From positions 62,001 to 126,000 of the forward strand of contig CANTUQ010000348.1 in assembly GCA_947683425.1 (NCBI GenBank): a stretch of DNA of 64,000 bases, in the 5' to 3' direction. The notes under the pieces were generated by a model. It was not told the origin of the DNA, searched no databases, and saw only the letters and a list, made by a program, of their open reading frames with translations. This document shows positions 12,201 to 26,180 of the stretch, piece by piece; position 1 is the stretch's first letter; every line of letters starts with the position of its first letter. The translations under genes and the position numbers were made by a program. The stretch is from Excoecaria cochinchinensis (lineage: Eukaryota > Streptophyta > Magnoliopsida > Malpighiales > Euphorbiaceae).

Positions 12201-15200
12201 CTATTCCAATCAAGTTTTCCCGAATTATTGGACTCGGATCCGAAATTTCACCACTTTTTACGATTTTTCGATTCTGGTGATTTTTCCTAGGGGTACCCCT
12301 AGGGAAATCCGTAAAAATTCGTAAGATCCCGACGAAGCCGATTCTCGATGCGTTGTGACCGGCAGGCTTCCAGTAGCTATTACAATCAAGTTTTCCCGAA
12401 TTATTGGACTCGGATCCGAAATTTCACCACTTTTTACGATTTTTCGATTCTGGTGATTTTCCTTAGGGGTACCCCTAGGAAAATCCGTAAAAATTCCTCA
12501 GATCCCGACGAAGCCGATTCTCGATGCGTTGTGACCGGCAGGCTTCCAGTAGCTATTCGAATCAAGTTTTCCCGAATTATTGGACTCGGATCCGAAATTT
12601 CATCACTTTTTACGATTTTTCGATTCTGGTGATTTTCCCTAGGGGTACCCTTAGGGAAATCCGTAAAAATTCGTCAGATCCCGACGAAGCCGATTCTCGA
12701 TACGTTGTGACCGGCAGGCTTCCAGTAGCTATTCCAATCAAGTTTTCCCGAATTATTGGACTCGGATCCGAAATTTCACCACTTTTTACGATTTTTCGAT
12801 TCTGGTGATTTTCCCTAGGTGTACCCCTAGGGAAATCCGTAAAAATTCGTCAGATCCCGACGAAGCCGATTCTCGATGCGTTGTGACATTCGTGCTTCCA
12901 GTAGCTATTCCAATCAAGTTTTCCCGAATTATTGGACTCGGATCCGAAATTTCACCACTTTTTACGATTTTTCGATTCTGGTGATTTTCCCTAGGGGTAC
13001 CCCTAGGGAAATCCGTAAAAATTCGTCAGATCCCGACGAAGCCGATTCTCGATGCGTTGTGACCGGCAGGCTTCCAGTAGCTATTCCAATCAAGTTTTCC
13101 CGAATTATTGGACTCGGATCCGAAATTTCACCACTTTTTACGATTTTTCGATTCTGGTGATTTTTCCTAGGGGTACCCCTAGGGAAATCCGTAAAAATTC
13201 GTAAGATCCCGACGAAGCCGATTCTCGATGCGTTGTGACCGGCAGGCTTCCAGTAGCTATTACAATCAAGTTTTCCCGAATTATTGGACTCGGATCCGAA
13301 ATTTCACCACTTTTTACGATTTTTCGATTCTGGTGATTTTCCTTAGGGGTACCCCTAGGAAAATCCGTAAAAATTCCTCAGATCCCGACGAAGCCGATTC
13401 TCGATGCGTTGTGACCGGCAGGCTTCCAGTAGCTATTCGAATCAAGTTTTCCCGAATTATTGGACTCGGATCCGAAATTTCACCACTTTTTACGATTTTT
13501 CGATTCTGGTGATTTTCCCTAGGGGTACCCCTAGGGAAATCCGTAAAAATTCGTCAGATCCCGACGAAGCCGATTCTCGATACGTTGTGACCGGCAGGCT
13601 TCCAGTAGCTATTCCAATCAAGTTTTCCCGAATTATTGGACTCGGATCCGAAATTTCACCACTTTTTATGATTTTTCGATTCTGGTGATTTTCCTTAGGG
13701 GTACCCCTAGGAAAATCCGTAAAAATTCCTCAGATCCCGACGAAGCCGATTCTCGATGCGTTGTGACCGGCAGGCTTCCAGTAGCTATTCGAATCAAGTT
13801 TTCCCGAATTATTAGACTCGGATCCGAAATTTCACCACTTTTTACGATTTTTCGATTCTGGTGATTTTCCCTAGGGGTACCCCTAGGGAAATCCGTAAAA
13901 AATCGTCAGATCCCGACGAAGCCGATTCTCGATACGTTGTGACCGGCAGACTTCCAGTAGCTATTCCAATCAAGTTTTCCCGAATTATTGGACTCGGATC
14001 CGAAATTTCACCACTTTTTACGATTTTTCGATTCTGGTGATTTTCCCTAGGGGTACCCCTAGGGAAATCCGTAAAAATTCGTCAGATCCCGACGAAGCCG
14101 ATTCTCGATGCGTTGTGACCGGCAGGCTTCCAGTAGCTATTCCAATCAAGTTTTCCCGAATTATTGGACTCGGATCCGAAATTTCACCACTTTTTACGAT
14201 TTTTCGATTCTGCTGATTTTCCCTAGGGGTACCCCTAGGGAAATCCGTAAAAATTCGTCAGATCCCGACGAAACCGATTCTCGATGCGTTGTGACCGGCA
14301 GGCTTCCAGTAGCTATTCGAATCAAGTTTTCCCGAATTATTGGACTCGGATCCGAAATTTCACCACTTTTTACGATTTTTCGATTCTGCTGATTTTCCCT
14401 AGGGGTACCCCTAGGGAAATCCGTAAAAATTCGTCAGATCCCGACGAAGCTGATTCTCGATGCGTTGTGACATTCAGGCTTCCAGTAGCTATTCCAATCA
14501 AGTTTTCCCGAATTATTGGACTCGGATCCGAAATTTCACCACTTTTTACGATTTTTCGATTCTGGTGATTTTCCCTAGGGGTACCCCTAGGGAAATCCGT
14601 AAAAATTCGTCAGATCCCGACGAAGCCGATTCTCGATGCGTTGTGCCCGGCAGGCTTCCAGTAGCTATTCCAATCAAGTTTTCCCGAATTATTGGACTCG
14701 GATCCGAAATTTCACCACTTTTTACGATTTTTCGATTCTGGTGATTTTTCCTAGGGGTACCCCTAGGGAAATCCGTAAAAATTCGTAAGATCCCGACGAA
14801 GCCGATTCTCGATGCGTTGTGACCGGCAGGCTTCCAGTAGCTATTACAATCAAGTTTTCCCGAATTATTGGACTCGGATCCGAAATTTCACCACTTTTTA
14901 CGATTTTTCGATTCTGGTGATTTTCCTTAGGGGTACCCCTAGGAAAATCCGTAAAAATTCCTCAGATCCCGACGAAGCCGATTCTCGATGCGTTGTGACC
15001 GGCAGGCTTCCAGTAGCTATTCGAATCAAGTTTTCCCGAATTATTGGACTCGGATCCGAAATTTCACCACTTTTTACGATTTTTCGATTCTGCTGATTTT
15101 CCCTAGGGGTACCCCTAGGGAAATCCGTAAAAATTCGTCAGATCCCGACGAAGCCGATTCTCGATGCGTTGTGACCGGCAGGCTTCCAGTAGCTATTCCA

Positions 15201-17028
15201 ATCAAGTTTTCCCGAATTATTGGACTCGGATCCGAAATTTCACCACTTTTTACGATTTTTCGATTCTGGTGATTTTCCCTAGGGGTACCCCTAGGGAAAT
15301 CCGTAAAAATTCGTCAGATCCCGACGAAGCCGATTCTCGATGCGTTGTGACATTCAGGCTTCCAGTAGCTATTCCAATCAAGTTTTCCCGAATTATTGGA
15401 CTCGGATCCGAAATTTCACCACTTTTTACGATTTTTCGATTCTGGTGATTTTCCCTAGGGGTACCCCTAGGGAAATCCGTAAAAATTTGTCAGATCCCGA
15501 CGAAGCCGATTCTCGATGCGTTGTGACCGGCAGGCTTTCAGTAGCTATTCCAATCAAGTTTTCCCGAATTATTGGACTCGGATCCGAAATTTCACCACTT
15601 TTTACGATTTTTCGATTCTGGTGATTTTTCCTAGGGGTACCCCTAGGGAAATCCGTAAAAATTCGTAAGATCCCGACGAAGCCGATTCTCGATGCGTTGT
15701 GACCGGCAGGCTTCCAGTAGCTATTACAATCAAGTTTTCCCGAATTATTGGACTCGGATCCGAAATTTCACCACTTTTTACGATTTTTCGATTCTGGTGA
15801 TTTTCCTTAGGGGTACCCCTAGGAAAATCCGTAAAAATTCCTCAGATCCCGACGAAGCCGATTCTCGATGCGTTGTGACCGGCAGGCTTCCAGTAGCTAT
15901 TCGAATCAAGTTTTCCCGAATTATTGGACTCGGATCCGAAATTTCACCACTTTTTACGATTTTTCGATTCTGCTGATTTTCCCTAGGGGTACCCCTAGGG
16001 AAATCCGTAAAAATTCGTCAGATCCCGACGAAGCCGATTCTCGATGCGTTGTGACCGGCAGGCTTCCAGTAGCTATTCCAATCAAGTTTTCCCGAATTAT
16101 TGGACTCGGATCCGAAATTTCACCACTTTTTACGATTTTTCGATTCTGGTGATTTTTCCTAGGGGTACCCCTAGGGAAATCCGTAAAAATTCGTAAGATC
16201 CCGACGAAGCCGATTCTCGATGCGTTGTGACCGGCAGGCTTCCAGTAGCTATTACAATCAAGTTTTCCCGAATTATTGGACTCGGATCCGAAATTTCACC
16301 ACTTTTTACGATTTTTCGATTCTGCTGATTTTCCCTAGGGGTACCCCTAGGGAAATCCGTAAAAATTCGTCAGATCCCGACGAAGCCGATTCTCGATGCG
16401 TTGTGACCGGCAAGCTTCCAGTAGCTATTCGAATCAAGTTTTCCCGAATTATTGGACTCGGATCCGAAATTTCACCACTTTTTACGATTTTTCGATTCTG
16501 CTGATTTTCCCTAGGGGTACCCCTAGGGAAATCCGTAAAAATTCGTCAGATCCCGACGAAGCCGATTCTCGATGCGTTGTGACCGGCAGGCTTCCAGTAG
16601 CTATTCCAATCAAGTTTTCCCGAATTATTGGACTCGGATCCGAAATTTCACCACTTTTTACGATTTTTCGATTCTGGTGATTTTCCCTAGGGGTACCCCT
16701 AGGGAAATCCGTAAAAATTCGTCAGATCCCGACGAAGCCGATTCTCGATGCGTTGTGACCGGCAGGCTTCCAGTAGCTATTCCAATCAAGTTTTCCCGAA
16801 TTATTGGACTCGGATCCGAAATTTCACCACTTTTTACGATTTTTCGATTCTGCTGATTTTCCCTAGGGGTACCCCTAGGGAAATCCGTAAAAATTCGTCA
16901 GATCCCGACGAAGCCGATTCTCGATGCGTTGTGACCGGCAGGCTTCCAGTAGCTATTCGAATCAAGTTTTCCCGAATTATTGGACTCGGATCCGAAATTT
17001 CACCACTTTTTACGATTTTTCGATTCTG
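9277..17028 (+). repeat. Copy 1 of a 7.75 kb block repeated at +9,152 bp (52 monomers)
   Basis: Each diagnostic variant in this stretch recurs 9,152 bp downstream. Examples are ATCCATAAAA near 9,494, CTACTCCAATC near 10,088, GACTGGCAGG near 12,005, F' at 12,885, the AAAAAATCG run near 13,904, GAAGCTGATT near 14,447 and the HindIII-type AAGCTT at 11,132 and 16,412. The match begins after a C/T difference at 9,276 versus 18,428 and ends before a G/C difference at 17,029 versus 26,181. By eye I found five internal differences (10,437; 10,514; 12,603; 12,899; 16,017); a true alignment may add some. Confidence 0.9.
14421..16180 (+). repeat. Two further copies of the 880 bp F-plain-Y-K-plain HOR
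   Basis: F monomers start at 14,421 and 15,301, exactly 880 bp apart, each followed by plain, Y, K, plain. The plain copy after the first F has GTGCCCGG instead of GTGACCGG. The one after the second F has ATTTGTCAG and GGCTTTCAG. These private changes recur in the 9,152 bp duplicate. Confidence 0.88.
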
Positions 17029-18612
17029 GTGATTTTCCCTAGGGGTACACCTAGGGAAATCCGTAAAAATTTGTCAGATCCCGACGAAGCCGATTCTCGA
17101 TGCGTTGTGACCGGCAGGCTTTCAGTAGCTATTCCAATCAAGTTTTCCCGAATTATTGGACTCGGATCCGAAATTTCACCACTTTTTACGATTTTTCGAT
17201 TCTGGTGATTTTTCCTAGGGGTACCCCTAGGGAAATCCGTAAAAATTCGTAAGATCCCGACGAAGCCGATTCTCGATGCGTTGTGACCGGCAGGCTTCCA
17301 GTAGCTATTACAATCAAGTTTTCCCGAATTATTGGACTCGGATCCGAAATTTCACCACTTTTTACGATTTTTCGATTCTGGTGATTTTCCTTAGGGGTAC
17401 CCCTAGGAAAATCCGTAAAAATTCCTCAGATCCCGACGAAGCCGATTCTCGATGCGTTGTGACCGGCAGGCTTCCAGTAGCTATTCGAATCAAGTTTTCC
17501 CGAATTATTGGACTCGGATCCGAAATTTCACCACTTTTTACGATTTTTCGATTCTGCTGATTTTCCCTAGGGGTACCCCTAGGGAAATCCGTAAAAATTC
17601 GTCAGATCCCGACGAAGCCGATTCTCGATGCGTTGTGACCGGCAGGCTTCCAGTAGCTATTCCAATCAAGTTTTCCCGAATTATTGGACTCGGATCCGAA
17701 ATTTCACCACTTTTTACGATTTTTCGATTCTGGTGATTTTTCCTAGGGGTACCCCTAGGGAAATCCGTAAAAATTCGTAAGATCCCGACGAAGCCGATTC
17801 TCGATGCGTTGTGACCGGCAGGCTTCCAGTAGCTATTACAATCAAGTTTTCCCGAATTATTGGACTCGGATCCGAAATTTCACCACTTTTTACGATTTTT
17901 CGATTCTGCTGATTTTCCCTAGGGGTACCCCTAGGGAAATCCGTAAAAATTCGTCAGATCCCGACGAAGCCGATTCTCGATGCGTTGTGACCGGCAAGCT
18001 TCCAGTAGCTATTCGAATCAAGTTTTCCCGAATTATTGGACTCGGATCCGAAATTTCACCACTTTTTACGATTTTTCGATTCTGCTGATTTTCCCTAGGG
18101 GTACCCCTAGGGAAATCCGTAAAAATTCGTCAGATCCCGACGAAGCCGATTCTCGATGCGTTGTGACCGGCAGGCTTCCAGTAGCTATTCCAATCAAGTT
18201 TTCCCGAATTATTGGACTCGGATCCGAAATTTCACCACTTTTTACGATTTTTCGATTCTGGTGATTTTCCCTAGGGGTACCCCTAGGGAAATCCGTAAAA
18301 ATTCGTCAGATCCCGACGAAGCCGATTCTCGATGCGTTGTGACCGGCAGGCTTCCAGTAGCTATTCCAATCAAGTTTTCCCGAATTATTGGACTCGGATC
18401 CGAAATTTCACCACTTTTTACGATTTTTCGATTCTGCTGATTTTCCCTAGGGGTACCCCTAGGGAAATCCGTAAAAATTCGTCAGATCCCGACGAAGCCG
18501 ATTCTCGATGCGTTGTGACCGGCAGGCTTCCAGTAGCTATTCGAATCAAGTTTTCCCGAATTATTGGACTCGGATCCGAAATTTCACCACTTTTTACGAT
18601 TTTTCGATTCTG
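15466..18612 (+). repeat. 9-monomer (1,584 bp) tandem duplication
   Basis: 15,466-17,028 matches 17,050-18,612 at an offset of 1,584 bp. Shared markers are ATTTGTCAG plus GGCTTTCAG (15,486/17,070 region), the Y-K-plain-Y order and AAGCTT at 16,412 and 17,996. The second copy has one private change just before it, GTACACC at about 17,049. Informative sites place the exchange between about 16,957 (ATTCGAATC state) and 17,028 (last base before TCTGGTG versus TCTGCTG). Confidence 0.88.
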
Positions 18613-21600
18613 CTGATTTTCCCTAGGGGTACCCCTAGGGAAATCCATAAAAATTCGTCAGATCCCGACGAAGCCGATTCTCGATGCGTTGTGACCGGCA
18701 GGCTTCCAGTAGCTATTCCAATCAAGTTTTCCCGAATTATTGGACTCGGATCCGAAATTTCACCACTTTTTACGATTTTTCGATTCTGGTGATTTTCCCT
18801 AGGGGTACCCCTAGGGAAATCCGTAAAAATTCGTCAGATCCCGACGAAGCCGATTCTCGATGCGTTGTGACCGGCAGGCTTCCAGTAGCTATTCCAATCA
18901 AGTTTTCCCGAATTATTGGACTCGGATCCGAAATTTCACCACTTTTTACGATTTTTCGATTCTGCTGATTTTCCCTAGGGGTACCCCTAGGGAAATCCGT
19001 AAAAATTCGTCAGATCCCGACGAAACCGATTCTCGATGCGTTGTGACCGGCAGGCTTCCAGTAGCTATTCGAATCAAGTTTTCCCGAATTATTGGACTCG
19101 GATCCGAAATTTCACCACTTTTTACGATTTTTCGATTCTGCTGATTTTCCCTAGGGGTACCCCTAGGGAAATCCGTAAAAATTCGTCAGATCCCGACGAA
19201 GCCGATTCTCGATGCGTTGTGACATTCAGGCTTCCAGTAGCTACTCCAATCAAGTTTTCCCGAATTATTGGACTCGGATCCGAAATTTCACCACTTTTTA
19301 CGATTTTTCGATTCTGGTGATTTTCCCTAGGGGTACCCCTAGGGAAATCCGTAAAAATTCGTCAGATCCCGACGAAGCCGATTCTCGATGCGTTGTGCCC
19401 GGCAGGCTTCCAGTAGCTATTCCAATCAAGTTTTCCCGAATTATTGGACTCGGATCCGAAATTTCACCACTTTTTACGATTTTTCGATTCTGGTGATTTT
19501 TCCTAGGGGTACCCCTAGGGAAATCCGTAAAAATTCGTAAGATCCCGACGAAGCCGATTCTCGATGCGTTGTGACCGGCAGGCTTCCAGTAGCTATTACA
19601 ATCAAGTTTTCCCGAATTATTGGACTCGGATCCGAAATTTCACCACTTTTTACGATTTTTCGATTATGGTGATTTTCCTTAGGGGTACCCCTAGGAAAAT
19701 CCGTAAAAATTCCTCAGATCCCGACGAAGCCGATTCTCGATGCGTTGTGACCGGCAGGCTTCCAGTAGCTATTCGAATCAAGTTTTCCCGAATTATTGGA
19801 CTCGGATCCGAAATTTCACCACTTTTTACGATTTTTCGATTCTGCTGATTTTCCCTAGGGGTACCCCTAGGGAAATCCGTAAAAATTCGTCAGATCCCGA
19901 CGAAGCCGATTCTCGATGCGTTGTGACCGGCAGGCTTCCAGTAGCTATTCCAATCAAGTTTTCCCGAATTATTGGACTCGGATCCGAAATTTCACCACTT
20001 TTTACGATTTTTCGATTCTGGTGATTTTTCCTAGGGGTACCCCTAGGGAAATCCGTAAAAATTCGTAAGATCCCGACGAAGCCGATTCTCGATGCGTTGT
20101 GACCGGCAGGCTTCCAGTAGCTATTACAATCAAGTTTTCCCGAATTATTGGACTCGGATCCGAAATTTCACCACTTTTTACGATTTTTCGATTCTGCTGA
20201 TTTTCCCTAGGGGTACCCCTAGGGAAATCCGTAAAAATTCGTCAGATCCCGACGAAGCCGATTCTCGATGCGTTGTGACCGGCAAGCTTCCAGTAGCTAT
20301 TCGAATCAAGTTTTCCCGAATTATTGGACTCGGATCCGAAATTTCACCACTTTTTACGATTTTTCGATTCTGCTGATTTTCCCTAGGGGTACCCCTAGGG
20401 AAATCCGTAAAAATTCGTCAGATCCCGACGAAGCCGATTCTCGATGCGTTGTGACCGGCAGGCTTCCAGTAGCTATTCCAATCAAGTTTTCCCGAATTAT
20501 TGGACTCGGATCCGAAATTTCACCACTTTTTACGATTTTTCGATTCTGGTGATTTTCCCTAGGGGTACCCCTAGGGAAATCCGTAAAAATTCGTCAGATC
20601 CCGACGAAGCCGATTCTCGATGCGTTGTGACCGGCAGGCTTCCAGTAGCTATTCCAATCAAGTTTTCCCGAATTATTGGACTCGGATCCGAAATTTCACC
20701 ACTTTTTACGATTTTTCGATTCTGCTGATTTTCCCTAGGGGTACCCCTAGGGAAATCCGTAAAAATTCGTCAGATCCCGACGAAGCCGATTCTCGATGCG
20801 TTGTGACCGGCAGGCTTCCAGTAGCTATTCGAATCAAGTTTTCCCGAATTATTGGACTCGGATCCGAAATTTCACCACTTTTTACGATTTTTCGATTCTG
20901 CTGATTTTCCCTAGGGGTACCCCTAGGGAAATCCGTAAAAATTCGTCAGATCCCGACGAAGCCGATTCTCGATGCGTTGTGACCGGCAGGCTTCCAGTAG
21001 CTATTCCAATCAAGTTTTCCCGAATTATTGGACTCGGATCCGAAATTTCACCACTTTTTACGATTTTTCGATTCTGGTGATTTTCCTTAGGGGTACCCCT
21101 AGGAAAATCCGTAAAAATTCCTCAGATCCCGACGAAGCCGATTCTCGATGCGTTGTGACTGGCAGGCTTCCAGTAGCTATTCGAATCAAGTTTTCCCGAA
21201 TTATTGGACTCGGATCCGAAATTTCACCACTTTTTACGATTTTTCGATTCTGCTGATTTTCCCTAGGGGTACCCCTAGGGAAATCCGTAAAAATTTGTCA
21301 GATCCCGACGAAGCCGATTCTCGATGCGTTGTGACCGGCAGGCTTCCAGTAGCTATTCCAATCAAGTTTTCCCGAATTATTGGACTCGGATCCGAAATTT
21401 CACCACTTTTTACGATTTTTCGATTCTGGTGATTTTTCCTAGGGGTACCCCTAGGGAAATCCGTAAAAATTCGTAAGATCCCGACGAAGCCGATTCTCGA
21501 TGCGTTGTGACCGGCAGGCTTCCAGTAGCTATTACAATCAAGTTTTCCCGAATTATTGGACTCGGATCCGAAATTTCACCACTTTTTACGATTTTTCGAT

Positions 21601-24600
21601 TCTGGTGATTTTCCTTAGGGGTACCCCTAGGAAAATCCGTAAAAATTCCTCAGATCCCGACGAAGCCGATTCTCGATGCGTTGTGACCGGCAGGCTTCCA
21701 GTAGCTATTCGAATCAAGTTTTCCCGAATTATTGGACTCGGATCCGAAATTTCACCACTTTTTACGATTTTTCGATTCTGGTGATTTTCCCTAGGGGTAC
21801 CCTTAGGGAAATCCGTAAAAATTCGTCAGATCCCGACGAAGCCGATTCTCGATACGTTGTGACCGGCAGGCTTCCAGTAGCTATTCCAATCAAGTTTTCC
21901 CGAATTATTGGACTCGGATCCGAAATTTCACCACTTTTTACGATTTTTCGATTCTGGTGATTTTCCCTAGGTGTACCCCTAGGGAAATCCGTAAAAATTC
22001 GTCAGATCCCGACGAAGCCGATTCTCGATGCGTTGTGACATTCGTGCTTCTAGTAGCTATTCCAATCAAGTTTTCCCGAATTATTGGACTCGGATCCGAA
22101 ATTTCACCACTTTTTACGATTTTTCGATTCTGGTGATTTTCCCTAGGGGTACCCCTAGGGAAATCCGTAAAAATTCGTCAGATCCCGACGAAGCCGATTC
22201 TCGATGCGTTGTGACCGGCAGGCTTCCAGTAGCTATTCCAATCAAGTTTTCCCGAATTATTGGACTCGGATCCGAAATTTCACCACTTTTTACGATTTTT
22301 CGATTCTGGTGATTTTTCCTAGGGGTACCCCTAGGGAAATCCGTAAAAATTCGTAAGATCCCGACGAAGCCGATTCTCGATGCGTTGTGACCGGCAGGCT
22401 TCCAGTAGCTATTACAATCAAGTTTTCCCGAATTATTGGACTCGGATCCGAAATTTCACCACTTTTTACGATTTTTCGATTCTGGTGATTTTCCTTAGGG
22501 GTACCCCTAGGAAAATCCGTAAAAATTCCTCAGATCCCGACGAAGCCGATTCTCGATGCGTTGTGACCGGCAGGCTTCCAGTAGCTATTCGAATCAAGTT
22601 TTCCCGAATTATTGGACTCGGATCCGAAATTTCACCACTTTTTACGATTTTTCGATTCTGGTGATTTTCCCTAGGGGTACCCCTAGGGAAATCCGTAAAA
22701 ATTCGTCAGATCCCGACGAAGCCGATTCTCGATACGTTGTGACCGGCAGGCTTCCAGTAGCTATTCCAATCAAGTTTTCCCGAATTATTGGACTCGGATC
22801 CGAAATTTCACCACTTTTTATGATTTTTCGATTCTGGTGATTTTCCTTAGGGGTACCCCTAGGAAAATCCGTAAAAATTCCTCAGATCCCGACGAAGCCG
22901 ATTCTCGATGCGTTGTGACCGGCAGGCTTCCAGTAGCTATTCGAATCAAGTTTTCCCGAATTATTAGACTCGGATCCGAAATTTCACCACTTTTTACGAT
23001 TTTTCGATTCTGGTGATTTTCCCTAGGGGTACCCCTAGGGAAATCCGTAAAAAATCGTCAGATCCCGACGAAGCCGATTCTCGATACGTTGTGACCGGCA
23101 GACTTCCAGTAGCTATTCCAATCAAGTTTTCCCGAATTATTGGACTCGGATCCGAAATTTCACCACTTTTTACGATTTTTCGATTCTGGTGATTTTCCCT
23201 AGGGGTACCCCTAGGGAAATCCGTAAAAATTCGTCAGATCCCGACGAAGCCGATTCTCGATGCGTTGTGACCGGCAGGCTTCCAGTAGCTATTCCAATCA
23301 AGTTTTCCCGAATTATTGGACTCGGATCCGAAATTTCACCACTTTTTACGATTTTTCGATTCTGCTGATTTTCCCTAGGGGTACCCCTAGGGAAATCCGT
23401 AAAAATTCGTCAGATCCCGACGAAACCGATTCTCGATGCGTTGTGACCGGCAGGCTTCCAGTAGCTATTCGAATCAAGTTTTCCCGAATTATTGGACTCG
23501 GATCCGAAATTTCACCACTTTTTACGATTTTTCGATTCTGCTGATTTTCCCTAGGGGTACCCCTAGGGAAATCCGTAAAAATTCGTCAGATCCCGACGAA
23601 GCTGATTCTCGATGCGTTGTGACATTCAGGCTTCCAGTAGCTATTCCAATCAAGTTTTCCCGAATTATTGGACTCGGATCCGAAATTTCACCACTTTTTA
23701 CGATTTTTCGATTCTGGTGATTTTCCCTAGGGGTACCCCTAGGGAAATCCGTAAAAATTCGTCAGATCCCGACGAAGCCGATTCTCGATGCGTTGTGCCC
23801 GGCAGGCTTCCAGTAGCTATTCCAATCAAGTTTTCCCGAATTATTGGACTCGGATCCGAAATTTCACCACTTTTTACGATTTTTCGATTCTGGTGATTTT
23901 TCCTAGGGGTACCCCTAGGGAAATCCGTAAAAATTCGTAAGATCCCGACGAAGCCGATTCTCGATGCGTTGTGACCGGCAGGCTTCCAGTAGCTATTACA
24001 ATCAAGTTTTCCCGAATTATTGGACTCGGATCCGAAATTTCACCACTTTTTACGATTTTTCGATTCTGGTGATTTTCCTTAGGGGTACCCCTAGGAAAAT
24101 CCGTAAAAATTCCTCAGATCCCGACGAAGCCGATTCTCGATGCGTTGTGACCGGCAGGCTTCCAGTAGCTATTCGAATCAAGTTTTCCCGAATTATTGGA
24201 CTCGGATCCGAAATTTCACCACTTTTTACGATTTTTCGATTCTGCTGATTTTCCCTAGGGGTACCCCTAGGGAAATCCGTAAAAATTCGTCAGATCCCGA
24301 CGAAGCCGATTCTCGATGCGTTGTGACCGGCAGGCTTCCAGTAGCTATTCCAATCAAGTTTTCCCGAATTATTGGACTCGGATCCGAAATTTCACCACTT
24401 TTTACGATTTTTCGATTCTGGTGATTTTCCCTAGGGGTACCCCTAGGGAAATCCGTAAAAATTCGTCAGATCCCGACGAAGCCGATTCTCGATGCGTTGT
24501 GACATTCAGGCTTCCAGTAGCTATTCCAATCAAGTTTTCCCGAATTATTGGACTCGGATCCGAAATTTCACCACTTTTTACGATTTTTCGATTCTGGTGA

Positions 24601-26180
24601 TTTTCCCTAGGGGTACCCCTAGGGAAATCCGTAAAAATTTGTCAGATCCCGACGAAGCCGATTCTCGATGCGTTGTGACCGGCAGGCTTTCAGTAGCTAT
24701 TCCAATCAAGTTTTCCCGAATTATTGGACTCGGATCCGAAATTTCACCACTTTTTACGATTTTTCGATTCTGGTGATTTTTCCTAGGGGTACCCCTAGGG
24801 AAATCCGTAAAAATTCGTAAGATCCCGACGAAGCCGATTCTCGATGCGTTGTGACCGGCAGGCTTCCAGTAGCTATTACAATCAAGTTTTCCCGAATTAT
24901 TGGACTCGGATCCGAAATTTCACCACTTTTTACGATTTTTCGATTCTGGTGATTTTCCTTAGGGGTACCCCTAGGAAAATCCGTAAAAATTCCTCAGATC
25001 CCGACGAAGCCGATTCTCGATGCGTTGTGACCGGCAGGCTTCCAGTAGCTATTCGAATCAAGTTTTCCCGAATTATTGGACTCGGATCCGAAATTTCACC
25101 ACTTTTTACGATTTTTCGATTCTGCTGATTTTCCCTAGGGGTACCCCTAGGGAAATCCGTAAAAATTCATCAGATCCCGACGAAGCCGATTCTCGATGCG
25201 TTGTGACCGGCAGGCTTCCAGTAGCTATTCCAATCAAGTTTTCCCGAATTATTGGACTCGGATCCGAAATTTCACCACTTTTTACGATTTTTCGATTCTG
25301 GTGATTTTTCCTAGGGGTACCCCTAGGGAAATCCGTAAAAATTCGTAAGATCCCGACGAAGCCGATTCTCGATGCGTTGTGACCGGCAGGCTTCCAGTAG
25401 CTATTACAATCAAGTTTTCCCGAATTATTGGACTCGGATCCGAAATTTCACCACTTTTTACGATTTTTCGATTCTGCTGATTTTCCCTAGGGGTACCCCT
25501 AGGGAAATCCGTAAAAATTCGTCAGATCCCGACGAAGCCGATTCTCGATGCGTTGTGACCGGCAAGCTTCCAGTAGCTATTCGAATCAAGTTTTCCCGAA
25601 TTATTGGACTCGGATCCGAAATTTCACCACTTTTTACGATTTTTCGATTCTGCTGATTTTCCCTAGGGGTACCCCTAGGGAAATCCGTAAAAATTCGTCA
25701 GATCCCGACGAAGCCGATTCTCGATGCGTTGTGACCGGCAGGCTTCCAGTAGCTATTCCAATCAAGTTTTCCCGAATTATTGGACTCGGATCCGAAATTT
25801 CACCACTTTTTACGATTTTTCGATTCTGGTGATTTTCCCTAGGGGTACCCCTAGGGAAATCCGTAAAAATTCGTCAGATCCCGACGAAGCCGATTCTCGA
25901 TGCGTTGTGACCGGCAGGCTTCCAGTAGCTATTCCAATCAAGTTTTCCCGAATTATTGGACTCGGATCCGAAATTTCACCACTTTTTACGATTTTTCGAT
26001 TCTGCTGATTTTCCCTAGGGGTACCCCTAGGGAAATCCGTAAAAATTCGTCAGATCCCGACGAAGCCGATTCTCGATGCGTTGTGACCGGCAGGCTTCCA
26101 GTAGCTATTCGAATCAAGTTTTCCCGAATTATTGGACTCGGATCCGAAATTTCACCACTTTTTACGATTTTTCGATTCTG
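18429..26180 (+). repeat. Copy 2 of the 7.75 kb block
   Basis: This is the downstream partner of 9,277-17,028, offset by exactly 52 monomers. Private changes here include GATTATGG at about 19,666, CTTCTAGTAG at about 22,051 and ATTCATCAG at about 25,169. The segment between the two blocks (17,029-18,428) is itself mostly a 9-monomer copy of the end of block 1. Confidence 0.9.
23573..25332 (+). repeat. Duplicate 880 bp HOR pair inside the 9,152 bp copy
   Basis: F monomers start at 23,573 and 24,453, again 880 bp apart with the same plain-Y-K-plain succession. The private changes GAAGCTGATT, GTGCCCGG, ATTTGTCAG and GGCTTTCAG match the pair at 14,421-16,180 exactly 9,152 bp earlier. Confidence 0.88.
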
